From NCBI GenBank assembly GCA_030544235.1, contig CM060470.1:23800098-23864097 (forward strand): 64,000 bases of DNA, in the 5' to 3' direction. Below the pieces are notes generated by a model, which was not told where the DNA came from, ran no database searches, and was given only the letters and a program-made list of their open reading frames with translations. The position numbers and the translations under genes were made by a program. Source of the DNA: Lepturacanthus savala (Eukaryota > Chordata > Actinopteri > Scombriformes > Trichiuridae). Below are positions 22,601 through 36,400 of this stretch, piece after piece. The first letter of the stretch is position 1. Every line of letters starts with the position of its first letter.

Positions 22601-25600
22601 CCTAAAATATAAAAATGCTCTCAGATGTAATATGGATTTAAAATAAGTCGTATAATATACTATAATAATAGTATATGTATAACAGGATGCACAATGAGTA
22701 CTTGGTCTTTTGATATTTTAGGTACATTTTTCTGATAATACTTCTGTCTTTTGACTTGTGTAACATTTCCAATTCAGGGATTGCACTTATTGAGCATTTT
22801 TTGAGGACAGGATTTCTACTTTTTACTCAAACAAAAGATCTGAGTGTGTGGTTCTGTCCACCACTGTTTAAGAGTTGTGGGGTTTTTGGGCTTGTTTGTT
22901 GCACACATGTTAGACCCCACACAGATCCTTGTTTTCATTCATGTTAGCATAGCATCATTGTTATGGTTTGAGTTGCCCTCATTGTCTGTGTGCTCGTTTT
23001 CCTTTTGGCATTAGATGCCGATCAGTCTGGCTCTTCTGTGAGCCAGGTGTGGCTGCTGACTGTGAGAACATTTCATGCAGAGGATATGTGTATGGACACA
23101 CAGATGTGTGCCCCTATACACACACACACACTCTCCTCTGGTGGGGAATTGAACAGACCTGACCCGGTGCTTCCACGGCAGCTGGTAAATATCGAAGGGA
23201 GACTGAGGAAGTTTGCAGCTCAGTGTTAAGTCTGTGCATGTGTATGTGTGTGTGAGTATGTGCGTGTGTGTGTGTCTCGGGGTCGACGGCATATGTCCCA
23301 AGGGGTTGCTGTTGAATCACCAGATGGGAAGCTATCAAAACAGGCCCAACACTGCAGCTGTCAATCAAACAGAGTGACATCACAGCCAGGTGTCAGATGA
23401 GGCGTTACATTACACCACATTGTGTCTGCTGTCACACATTTAGACTGTGGTGCCAACATGAGAAAAGACTTAGTGCTTAATGGTCTTTACTGTGACTTTT
23501 AAAGATGCCATAAACCAATCCACAGGATTAGGATTAGGACCAATTAAGGAAATGAATTTGTATCAGATATAAATAGTCAGACTTTGTTTTTTTCCTTTTG
23601 TATTGTTGTCACCCAATTTCCTCAGTGCAGGCCAGCTGTCAAAATTGCTTTGCTGAGCTGGAACATTGCTCCAATTGAGTTTAATGGTGTTGTTTCAGTT
23701 GCATTTCTCAGGTGTACCACACCTCTATATTGCTGCTGTTGGCTCAGAAATACATTTTTTGTTCATAATGGAATGAAGAGAGGCTGTCCAAATCCTTTCC
23801 ATGCTTCCTGCCACAACAGACCCACTCTGACGCCTCTCTCCTTAGATTTTATATTAAAAAAAACATCATGCTACTATACAATATTTCATCAAAACGAACC
23901 ATCAAAGGGAAGTGGTATTTTCATGAACCAGAAAAAACATACATAAATAGCTTTGAAGATGAATGAAAGCAAAACTTAAAGCAAACAAATGGGTTCTCTG
24001 AAATGCTACGGCTAAGTACCAAGGACATGACTGCCAAGGTCTTCATTTGGCAGTTCAGATATTGCATCGTAGTTTGAGATCTGCACAATTCGCCCTGCCT
24101 CCCTTTGGTGAAATGTAAACACCAGTTGTGTCCCTGTTCATCTGCTTGTACAAAGCTTTCAACAGCAGCCCATTAGACTTGTAAATAAGGAACATAAGTT
24201 TCAGATTCAACAGCAAAGATTTTCTGTTTTGGCAGACTTAGGAATGTCCCAGTCCCCACCCTGAAGCTTGTTCCATTTAAACTTTCTTCAGCCCTTTCCA
24301 GGGCCTCCATTGCAGTACAATATCCCCTTACAGTGCGAACGCACTTATATCATACTGCATTGTTTCTGAAAACTTCACTTCCCTCTATTATATGCCGTAT
24401 ATCATTATCTGCACAGTGTACAACTCTGGGGCTTTTCATTTTTCAGTTTAGGGAGATAGTGCCTTATCATTGCAGAGCCTATTTAATGCAAATTCAGAAA
24501 ATAATTGGATCTCCGTCGTAGATGCATCTTTGTCAAGGATGGTTTATTTATTTGTCACCGGTCCCTCCCCGGCAGTACAAAAAGATATTTGAGTCAATAG
24601 CATGACTCCATCATTTCGTAGTGGCACCTTACTGCCATGCAGCCAAAGCTAATGACCCATTAACCTCCATTGATCACATTGTTTTTTTATACTTCATCAG
24701 TTTTTACCTCATCTCTCAGCCTCTGTGAATATTGGTTGACAAAAGCCTATTTTCTGAATGGCATCATTTATGCCGAGCTCGTAATTGTTTTTTGTGCGTC
24801 GTAGATTAACAATACACATAAAAAATGTCCTCCGAGTTTGTTGCAGTGGAAAACAATCACGAACATATTATGTTATGAGCAGCACTGCCGGTGTGAAAGT
24901 GAGGCTACAGTATAAATCAGCTTAGGTTTTATCTTATCAGTTAAAAGTAATTTAATCAGAGTAGCTCAGTATGCGTTGGTACAAGTCAAATCTATGAGGT
25001 GGGTATCCTGCACATAGGGGTAAAAATTCATCCATGCATGCTCTTTATTCATCCATTTGGTTCCTCGTAGAACAACTAAACAGTCAAATCATGTAAACTA
25101 GGTCCTTGTATTTTACAGATCCTACTACATGTAACATGTAATGTTTCTGAGTGTTAGATCACCTGTTGTGTCGGAATCATCACAGGGGAACATTTTTAGA
25201 GGCACAGTGTGAACTGCGGAAAGACATGAATGATGATGTATTTCAGTTTCACTCTGTTTGGATTCTGCTGTGCATTAAATGAAGGAGCATCATGCTGTTG
25301 CTATTTCAGTATCTGCAACTTTTCATTTTAGTTTAGTTTATTTTTAATTTGATTTTAACTACCAGGGTATGACAGTAGAATTTAATTTCAACATTTTTGT
25401 GAAATCCTGTATATGGGTGACAAATAATGATTTGAAAGATGATGAAGTCAAAAGTTTTTATAAAATACAGTTTAAGAAGTATTCATCACATCTCTTAAAA
25501 TGTACATTTTTGTTTTCATGTTGGTGTCTTGTCATTTAAAAGTCCATTTGTATCATTTTCTTTCACAAAAATCTATAATCCATCTAGAATATAAAAGTTG

Positions 25601-27410
25601 TTGATAGCATGTGTTTTTAATTTGATAAAACATTAAAAATAAAAAGTGAAAACATTTACTTGCTAAATACTCCTCTGTGGGTGTTTACGTTAGTACGCTT
25701 GCAAGTTGGATCCTGTGTCCTTGAGCAAAAGTTGTTCTCCCATTCACTAAAACCTGTAAAAGCTCAGCCTTCCCTTGATAAATGGAAAATGCCAGAGTTA
25801 GAGAAATTTTAATTAATCTTTGAAACTGCTCAGGCGAAAGCTAATTTGTTTGCGAAAGCAAGGATTGAAAGCTGTTATGTGAAAGTAAAGAGTAACGGAT
25901 ATTGATCGCGGAGCGCGTTGACAGCCACAGTGTCCTGCACGGTTTGTCCTCACAGTGCTCAAGATTGCCGGGCTCCCCTTGGGAATTGATGCAAAGCCCT
26001 GAAAGCAGTCGACGCAAAGTGTCAGACTTAGGGGACGCCATGGACGTGGACATTTTTCATTTGCAGAATAAATTGCTATTTTGTTGCGGTAATGCAGCAC
26101 GACACCAAAGTACTGTACTAGTCCCTGTGTTAGGACACATTCAGAGAGCGAGTTTCAAATAAAACACAAACCCACATTCACCTCTATGGTAGAATGAAAC
26201 CAATATTGTTTCATATGTGAGATCATTGCCAAAAAAAGTTCAATTTTAACATCTCCTATGATGATTAAATGATGATGTATCAGGTAATTCTTAGATCATT
26301 TTTTTTCCTATTTTTCTAGCCATCTATTTATTGGATTTCCTTAATTTGGACAAAAAAACACCGGTAACAAGACAAACGTATACAAAATAATGAAGACCAC
26401 AAAATCAATCACAAACAAACATAAGTCAGATCAATAAACATATAAAAGAAGTTACAGTATTTCAGATAAGTCACGAGGTGTAAGAATTCAAGCTCAGGAG
26501 CCTCCATCAGGTCCAAGATATTTCCGATATGCTGCCAGATTATGTAGAACTCATCTATTTTGGGATGTAGAATGTTTGTAGGGTATTCCACAGGAACCTG
26601 GGTCAAATATAGTGTAATAATTTTGTTTTTATCAGCAAAAGTAGGAATGTTATATAACTGCAAGCTGCAGCAGTTCATTTTACACTTGGGAGGCCTGAAA
26701 TCACGGACATTGGATCCTTTTCTGAATCTGTGTTCCAAATCTTTTTTTTCCATTTCACACGATGATTCAGACCAATATCTCTATAATTTACAACATGACC
26801 ATAGACAATAGGTTAAGGTTCCTATTTTACTTTTTAATACACCAAGGAGAAAGAGACGGGTTAAAAGAATGTCATTTGAGGATATATGTATTCCGTGTAT
26901 AATTCAAAACTGGATTGCCTTTGTTTGAGGACTGATGGAAATCTTTTTGCCATAACTCAAATATCCTCCAATGTTTTCCAATGAATAGTCACTGACAGTT
27001 GTTTCTTCAATACACCTTTACCCTCTGTGTATTAGTTGACCTGCTACTGATATATAAAGTCATTTATTAACTCATTTCAGCCCAAATTTTTTAGTTTTTT
27101 TGAGTTTTGAGACTTGAAATGGGTTAAAATGTCTATAGTACAGCAAGATACTGTATTATTTATTAACATCACAGGCTTAGAAATAAAAACTGATGATGTG
27201 ATGTCCAGAGGTAAACTAATGTAATGTAATGCAGGAGGTGTGGGATTTTAATTGGAATAACATCTGACAGCTGAACATTGACTCATTTACAGGGGGTGGG
27301 GGTTTTCACAGAAAAAAAAAAAACCCTCAGACTGTTTTTTAGACTCTGCCTTTTGGTGAAGGCTTGAGGTCAAACCCACTTTGACTCATTTCTCATTTCT
27401 ACTTTTCCAG
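22601..27410. other. Upstream region of gulp1 coding exons; 5' exon not located
   Basis: Holds a degenerate (CA)/(TG) patch at 23,100-23,280. Blocks at about 24,560-24,910 and 25,860-26,130 are non-repetitive and rich in homeobox-like TAAT/ATTA words, so they may be conserved non-coding DNA. A 114-codon minus-strand frame at 26,409-26,753 matches no family I can name. At least one non-coding gulp1 exon and its promoter must lie 5' of 27,411, here or beyond the window. Confidence 0.35.
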
Positions 27411-27491
27411 GTGGAGTATTACCAGATACACGGGAGGGACGTCGGACACGCAAACTTTCCACTATGAACCGCGCCTTCAACAGGAAAAAAG
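27411..27491 (+). CDS. gulp1: gulp1 exon 1 (first coding exon)
   Basis: The acceptor ACTTTTCCAG precedes 27,411. There are 53 bases of 5' UTR, then the ATG at 27,464 encoding MNRAFNRKK. The donor AAG|GTGAGA leaves phase 1. Because it starts at an acceptor, a non-coding first exon exists upstream. The frame upstream of the ATG is open back to the acceptor, but homology supports this start. Confidence 0.92.
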
Positions 27492-30400
27492 GTGAGAAAC
27501 GACAGCCAGTGCTGATTTAGCTGCATGGAAATACAGAGGCATGCTGTTGTTTAACTTTCTATCGCTTCACTGCTAATACAACACTGAACATTTCACAATA
27601 TGTCAGTGAAACACATTTTACTTATTATTCTGCTCTTTATCTTCTGGGCAATGAAAATAATTTCCCAATTAGTTAAGGCAAAGAGATAACAGAAGCTAAT
27701 GAGTGCTATCAAGATGGACCTCTCGCTGTTCAGATTCACCAGCATTTATCATTTTCTGCTGTGTGTATTTGTAAAGCCAGAGACTCTCTTTGTGAGTCTT
27801 ATACAGAAACTGTATGGGTCCCTCACATCTGAATAAGAGGATTTGGAACGACCTCCTTGGTTTCAGCCACAACTCATTATGCTGGCAGGATTATAAAAGC
27901 TGCTCGCTGAAAGCACCCAATGAAAAACAAAAGAACCCAAAACTGAGTCATATTTCTGTTTAGTGTTTTGGCTGCTGAAGTGATTCATGTCTTTTTCAGA
28001 TGCACTGCGCGACTTCGGAGGCAGTTTGACCAACGCTTTCTGCAATAAAGCAGCCACGACATAATGCAGAAACAAGCAACAGACATTAAAACTAAATGGG
28101 CGACAAGCATAATAGCAGACCGTGCCCTGTGCCTGAGTAACTGTTGAGACACTTAAGGGGACTGTGCAGCACCACGAGAGTCTTGAGGTGACCCTTTCCT
28201 AAATGCAGAGGAGGGGATATTTGGGGCTGCAGTTTGCGAAACAGCTTGATGTGTTTACCGCCATCTGTCCAACTCTTCTGCTGTGAATCAACAGAGCAGG
28301 AGCAGCCTTGGACAGTGCTGGGGAAAATGTCCGGGACCCAGGTGGTGCGCTGGGCTTTAATGATATTTGGGTGTCATAAATCACTTTTTCCCATTAGGTC
28401 CTTTACTTTAGGAGCTAAAGATGGTAATCTGCGAGGACATATACTCCCTCATCGCCTTATATTAATCTCCCCTTTGATTGCGCAATATGGAAATGCACAT
28501 CCATTACGCTCATTATAATTGGGATTTAATTCCTGTGGATATCAGAAGTTACTTAGGCTGTACATTTGCACACATCTGTGCGTTTATCGTGATGGTATGT
28601 TGGGAAAAGTTCATTACAGTGGTATAGTTGGTTGGCACAGGCATAATGAGGGCTTCTGCAAAATGAAAAGACAGTTTAATAGATCGGAAAGTGTTCACCC
28701 ATCAAATTCTCACAGACAGACTCACACATACTGACCGCTTCTTTGTGTGGTTGTTGAAACGTGTGCGTCCAATCGCTCCACCTGGACTCAAATGTGTGTT
28801 AAAGCGTTTTCGCTAAACGAAGGGAAACAGTTTCCTGACCTCTATCACGCAGTGTGACAGCTGCACAGCCTGACCCATGAGCTTCTTTTTACATTTAATC
28901 TCCGCAGCAGTTGCTTTCTCTGCTACATAATGCCAATGTTTTTTTTTCCTCAGCTGTAGATCAAACTTTTCTATTAGCGAGCATAAAAATATATCTGGCA
29001 CTATTCATGCCACAGTGTACTTTTCTCCTTGTGCCTGTTCCATGATCCTCGGTAAACACCGGATGTTGATGATTACCTTCAAAGTTGATCCAAAGTTTAT
29101 TTCATGGAAATATTCCAATGGAAGCATTTGTATGGGGATTACATTTTAAATGACCAGTACCTTGAACTGTTTTTAAGATGAGGAGGATATGAGGATGAAT
29201 AGTGCAATCGCTCATCTATTGAAGACAGACAGAACAAGTTCAGACCACCCTGGTCGAATTTAGATTGTCTCATTATGCAGTGATGCGATCTGTGCAATGA
29301 TGTGATCCCATCTAGGTAAAAAAAAAACCTTTTCAATTTCTCACCGTATTTATCTAACTATTTGTCAACTGTGGTGAGTAAAACATCCCAATCAGTTGGA
29401 AATATCATCTTATATGCAACATTCTCTTTGCAGCTGCTAAACTACCTACATGATTGTAACAATGATGTTCCCATTAATAATTTCACATTAGTGTAAAAAT
29501 GTAGTCTCTGCTACACTTTAAATGTCTAAAAAACACAATTACCATTTTTTTCCATTATCCAAAAACCAATTTACAGATTTATTCATTTTATACATACAAA
29601 AACACAAAAAAGAAGACAGCAAGTTAACAGCTTTTCATGTTACTTATCTGTCTAAATAATTAACATATAGTCTGGCAGGTGTATAAATGTTCAGCAGTTT
29701 CTATTTGTTTATATGTTTTTCTGCCTCTCCTGATTGCCTGTGGTGCTGCTGTTGGAGAAAGTGAAGACTTGCATTGACACCAGATCCACTCCACTGATTT
29801 ACCTCACCTTTATCTGTCTGGCTGTGTTTTGTGCACATGATCACATCTCACGGGTAATGCCAATGGGGATCTTGATCATTTTTATCTCTTATGTTTATTA
29901 CCCTGTTGTCCCGGACGTGACTCGCACGGAATAGTGAATGAACTCTGCAGAATCTATCTGAAGCTTTTGGAGAGACACCCAGCAGCTGTTTATAAAAATG
30001 TATTTAACATGTTGTTTGTCAGCAAGGCAGCTTACTCTGAATGGTGCTTTCATGACCAGGAAGCTGACAAACTTGTAGCTATAATTTATTTGCTCCACCC
30101 GTGGTAGTCAATAAGTGGGCAATTTTTTCAAGCTTCTCTCTCAAGCTCCAGAAAAAAACAGTTTGTTTTGTTTGTCTCTTTAATATTCATGAGCCATTTC
30201 TCTTAATGGCTGATTTGAATGGTTGGCATTTCCTGACATCTCATTTTAAGGCACAGTTTCACTTTTGTGTGCATTTGTCTATGGATTGAGAGTTTTGAAA
30301 GACAGGACAGTATTTATAGAACACCTAGACCTTCTTATAATCAAGAAGATAATTAACACCTACCTATCTGTGATGTGAATACATTAATATTCACACCAAG

Positions 30401-33400
30401 TTGTTACAGATAATCATCTGCTTTGTCTGTCTATCAGTGATTTTCCACAACTATAATTGGACATGTATGGCCCTGTATTGCATTCAATAGTTTGTTAATG
30501 AACAAGAAAATGCTTTGAAAATCATTTCATGATGGCTCATGTAATAGTTGTGGGTTACATTTATGAAGTGAGCTACACTAATAATTCAAACTTGGCCTGG
30601 AGGAAATTCAAAAAGCCAGTGTATCCAGTGCAACTAATTTTCTGTTTGGCTGACTTTTGTTTGTTCAGTCATGATGATAAATAGCGACTCTTACCTCTAT
30701 AAGATGAGCAGCTGACAGAAGTCTGCCCTGCCTGGCACCAAAACCAATAGTTTGGGAAGTGAAGCCACACATAGTGGTAGTGCTGTACATTTACTTGGGA
30801 GATGGAGGACTGCTTAATGCCCTGTAAGGCATATGACCATGTTCATGGATCAGAAGCAAGTCCTTGTTTGGCTCTGTCTAATCCAGATTAGTCCCAAATA
30901 GGTTGTTGATTTCTCTGCAGCAGCAAAGTTTCAAGGGGATTTCAGTGTAATTAAAAAGTCATATTTCATGAAGTAACTTGGTGTAAAATGTAAATCACTT
31001 TTTCCCAAAGCTGAATATTCAACCTTAAATGTCCTTTTTGTCTAGAGCAACAGTCCACAACACAAAAATCATCAGTTTACTATTATAGAAAACTAAAGAA
31101 ACCAGAAAATAATCAGATTTCAGAAGCTGGAACCAGAGAATTTGGACATTTTCTTCTTCAAGATGACTCTAATCGATCAATTGACTATCACAATAGTTGG
31201 CAATTAATGTAATCATGGACAACTAATCGATTAACCATCACAGCTCTAGTTCAGTGCAATAGCTCTGCAATGACAATCACTATGCATCACCAAGCATGTG
31301 ATGTTTTACAGCCAGAGAGGTGATGGTTCAGTTTGTATAGATGTGGATCGCATTTTATCGAATTGCATTAAACTGCAGAGTAAGTTGTGATGTTTTTCTC
31401 AGACAAACAGTGAGATTCTATCAAAGGACACCACTGTTACTATTTTTTCCACATTTTACCAGCTTTCACACTGTATCTGGATTTATTTTTATGCCCAGAC
31501 AGTAGTATGTTTTAGCGATGAAATAAATTACCTTGAAGTAGTTTTCTTTCCTGCAGGGTCAGGTAGAAATGTGGTAAAGGTCCATTTTGCTTGGAGCCCA
31601 TTGGAAGTTGTCCTCTGCATGATGGAGAACTGTGCATACCCAGCAAATTCACCGTGTGTCATTGATTGAGCACTGCAGTGAATTAGGCTATTGCATGCTC
31701 ACCTCTCGTGGCCCCGCAGAAAAATTGTGCTCTTACAGCGCAGCACTCAAGCTTTAAAAGGTAAGAGCTTAGCGTGGAGAATCTTAAAGAGGAATGACCA
31801 CAACACTCAATGAAAATAATAGCTCAATATGAAGCATTACGTTTGATTACTAGTCATATTCGTATTCCACATACTATAACGTCGTTAGTGAAATACTGCA
31901 AAGAGCCACATAAAAAGCAAACAGATAAACTGAATCGTCAAAAAGATGAACTAAAAGTCCCATATCTGCACTTTTCTGGGTTTCATTTGAAGTATTGATA
32001 CCTCCATCATCATATATTATAAATTAAAGTAAAAAATTCAACTCAGTGGAGCTTTAAGTGCGCTTCCCATTGCCTTTCTGGTGCTTCAGGGTTTGCGATC
32101 ATTTCAAGCTGAAACAAAATGAAAACTCTGTATCTTACAATGCAAAAGCTGAATAAAGTAGCCACATTAACATAATCAATAATCAATGCTTCAGCATGTT
32201 AAAAGAAAGCATTCAGTCCTGGAGCGGACATGACAAATGGTAACATTAACATTAGCATCAGCATAGCATCCAATTACTCAATTAAATTATGGGATATTCA
32301 ATAGAATTATTACTAGATTACTAGATTACTAAATTAATCTAAGGCTGTAGCTCTACTCAAGTTGCACGTTTATTTTCACAAGTTAAAGTTTGAACCTTGA
32401 ACTAACTTGGAGTCTTGTCGACTCTGTTGAACTTGAAGATTATGCAATAGTGGGTGGGAGTACTTTTTTACCTTTGGAGTCCTGTCTCTTTGAGTTGAAA
32501 AGACTGCAACCTTCAACTTCCCAACCTTAGCAAAAGAAATCTGTAAACATGACAAAAAGAAGATGAATAATAAACGTATAATACATCCAACTTTCACCAC
32601 ATCTACAAATTGTTGTGTGCTGTTTTATTTGTAAGTGTCTTGTTGCATATAAAATAATAATGAAAGTAACATTGCTAGGTCCTGAGTCATAGTTCAATTA
32701 GATAAGACCCATCACTGCTGCAGGGCTTTTTATTTGTGTTTCTTAGAATTATCTTTCATTGCTAGTTTAAGGTTCTTATTCTTTGTGTTACTTCTTCCTC
32801 TCACACCAAATGATTTGCTATTTATATCTGTCTACTTCACTTAATTAGGTAAGGAATCCATGGGCGGTGTTTTAGGTACCAGTTAACAGACTCAGAATCT
32901 AATAGATCAGAGGTTTTTTTCTTGTAGAAAAACATTTGCCTTAAACACACATATCTATATGTTACCTCTGACAAACTTTTAGATTTCAGAGTCTTTCAGT
33001 AAGAGCTGGATGTAGACCATCAGGATGCAACAACAGAAACTTAAAAGCGGCTGTTGCTAATAATAGTAATTGCTGGAGTGTTAACATACATGTAGGACTT
33101 GTGACATTTGTGCTTTCACACTTCCTCAATGCTTCTGCAGGAAACAAGAGCAGAAACTGTGCACTTATTATCTCCAGATACCTGTATACTGCACACTTAA
33201 ATGTCACAAATCCTTGCAAAAAAAAAAATGCTTCCATCATCTGCTTCCATCAGAGGTTGGTGAGAAAAAAGTAATTTTATGGGAATATTTGTGAAGCCAC
33301 CAACAGTGAAAACTGCTGTATTATATTATATTTGAAATTTTACACTAGCTGTGATTCCATCAACTTATTTTTATGCATTTTGAAGTACTGTATTAGAAAA

Positions 33401-36400
33401 ATTTGATGAGGGCGATGAGATAGGGCACACACTGCATTAGCAAACATGCCCTGAGCTGAGAATCCCCAGTTTAAGTCCTGGCTGGCCAGACCCTTCCTAC
33501 ATGTCATCCCCCTACTCTCTTTGTCCCTTTTCCTGTGTCTCTAATCTCAACTGTAATAAAGGAAAAAATACAAAAATTTAATAATCTTGAAAAAGAAGGG
33601 TGATGGAAATGGTAAAATTCAGAAACTATGATTTCTCCAAATGTTTTTTTGTTTACTTGAGGTAGTTTTGGGTTAATGCGGAACACCTACTTCTACTATT
33701 CTGCTACAGCCATGTTTATTGTGACCTTTACTGCCATCTCCTGACAAAACTGCATGTGCATGAGTGATTCATTTTTCTTCTTATTTCATGTGCTTATTTT
33801 TTTGTTAGTTTTGTTTCCTTTTTTTCCTTTTTTTTCTTGAGTTGAGTCTAAACCTGTGGCTTCTTGACATATCCTGACATCAGTGGTGGCTGCTGGACTT
33901 TCAAAGAGGGGAAGCTCATTTTTAACCGACATCAGCTCGCTAGCTGCAGGGTTGTGACCGCCTATGATGCTTTGTGACATCAGTGGCAGCCACTGTTTGT
34001 TGGGGAGAATAAGAGCAGAGCAATAGTGTCTCCAATCACCGCAACATTGTTCAATAACTCTGGAAACACAATATGTATTTTTATTATCTAAGTAAATGTC
34101 ATTAAGATAATTTGTAGACTCTACAGATCAACTTGTCTCAGAATAACAAAGTGAAACTTGAAAAACGTTCCAGTGGTTGTGGTATATATTTTAAGATCGC
34201 TGATTCACTCATTTTCCTGTCAATCAAAACAAGACACGGTCTCAGATTATCCAATCACAATGCAGAAGTTCAGCGTCCAGACTCGCCGAGGCCATGCCGA
34301 CTCCCTTTAGACCCCCCAGAAACGCTCAGAGTCTGATGTGCAGGACCAAACCCAGAATTTATCCAATGAACATTTAGTTTCACTGTGTTGGACCAACCCA
34401 CTTTCTGCTTCCCCTTTCAAGTCTATTGATGCTGAATGAATGGGAAGAAAGTCATGTCACTGACCTGTGAAAAGTAGCTGATTCTGAACTAAAGCTGAAC
34501 GCGATCTAGCACATTATTTTGTCAATGAAATATAAACACAATAGTACATATTTGACAACTTTTTTTTGGACATTTGCTGCCATCTTAGACCAAACACCAC
34601 TGCATGACATCTTTTTATAAAGCTGAGGAAGTTATTTGAATTTTGCCATCTAAATCAACCTTTTTAATCTGATACTTCAAACTACATTGATAGAAAGATG
34701 ACTATTTTTCATGCTGTCAAATCTTGAATCCTCCCTCATCTTCATCCAGCACTTGACAACTCGACCACATCAGAGTGACCTTCAGACTCTGGCTCATCCT
34801 CATGTGCCAGCTGTTAATCTTCCCTTCAGGTGACATGGACATTACTTGCAACTTTTACCACTTGTGTATTTCTCACATATTTACTATTCAATGCAGCAAA
34901 GATACAGAAAGAAGCACGTCTCCCCTTCCTTTAATCAGTGTGTGCTGGCCTACCTTCCCTCTGCTGCTATATCATTGTCCTCCTTTTGTCTGTCTATTCT
35001 CTTACTTGGAATTTACAGTTTCTTTGCCACCTTAGTGGCAAAGAGGGGAAAGTAAATCATCCTTCTACCAACTTTCATTCAAGAGTCCCACTGGGAGATT
35101 GATTGCACGTTGGAGGAGACTGCAAGGTGCAAACAGGGATAATCAGTGCACAGATGTTGTGGTAGAGGAAAAGGCTCAAGTTTACCCATGTTACAGTGAA
35201 GACCCCCCATCTTTGGATACCAGTGTGTTTCCTTGTGTGTTTGTTTATTTCCTGCGCCCAAATGAATCGCCATATGTCATCGGTCTCCTTTTTAATTACT
35301 ATGTCAGATAACCTAAGCAATCACAATTAAGCAAGTGCGGAGCACCAAACTAACACTAATTAGAATAGACTTTGAATTCATCAAGCCACTTAGGCAACAG
35401 CATCATTGTACACAAAGTCATTACCAGGCTTCTGTGGAGGACAGGGAGAAGTTGATCCATATCGTTTTCACCTCACAAAGCCTTTGAATGGCACAATCAA
35501 TGTACAGGAGGGGAGTGCACTGAAGTCACTGTCAAGCGTCTTTTGTCATGAGATTCATTAGCCATTAATGAAGAGAGTAAGAAAGAAAGAAAGAAAGAAA
35601 GACAGAAAGGATACTTAATCTGTGGATGATTAATAGAAGGTGGGAGACAGTTTAATGGAGGCTTTGGGCTGTACTATCAATGGCCAATAATCTCAGATCC
35701 ACTGCTCACATTGCTGTATTGCTGTAATCGTCTATTAAAGGCTACTGTATCTCATACTTATCTGTGATTGTGATTAAATAGTTTTGAAACACACTATTAC
35801 AGGTTATAGGATGGTCCATAGATATGACCTGGCAACGGAAGATATTCTGGTTTGCAATTTTACGCCTGTGCTACAGCGAGAGTTTACAGTGTCATGTTGA
35901 GGATTAATTCTTGTTCAGGGTCAGGTATGTGAAGGTTATGGCTCCATCACTATAACGCATTATTATTAAATATTAAAACAAAGCTCGATTTTATTGCTAC
36001 TTCATTTACTAAATTGATTAGTTTAAAGAGAGATGTACAGTAGCTACAAACAGCTGCACATTTATCGTGACACTTTTTGCTTGTTTCCTTTCTTTTCGTC
36101 CCAATTTCCTTTTTCCTCTGCTGGATCCCATTCTTCAAAACTGTTGTATTTTCCAAAATAGATTGAAAGAATTGTTAAAAGCAGACATTGGTGTGTTTTC
36201 CTTCCTGATCCGGACATTACTTATCAAGTTGATAACATGTTTAAAATTAAGCATTAAGCCTGTTTTAGAATGAATCCAGACTTTCCTGAATGTATATAGG
36301 AACATGCCTGATATGTTCATATTGAAGGCAAATAGAGTTTTTGCCTTAATTTAATATCTGAATTTCATTACATCTTTGCCTATATCTTTTAGACGCATCT

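Noticed and set aside
26409..26753. A 114-codon minus frame that could be a LINE fragment
   Set aside because: The text near its end (IWQHIGNILDLMEAPELEF) faintly resembles a LINE reverse-transcriptase tail, but no diagnostic motif was found.
27998..28065. Possible alternative terminal exon of gulp1 after a CTTTTTCAG acceptor, coding DALRDFGGSLTNAFCNK and a stop
   Set aside because: The phase fits, but the peptide matches nothing, and short acceptor-like matches are common in a 10-kb intron.
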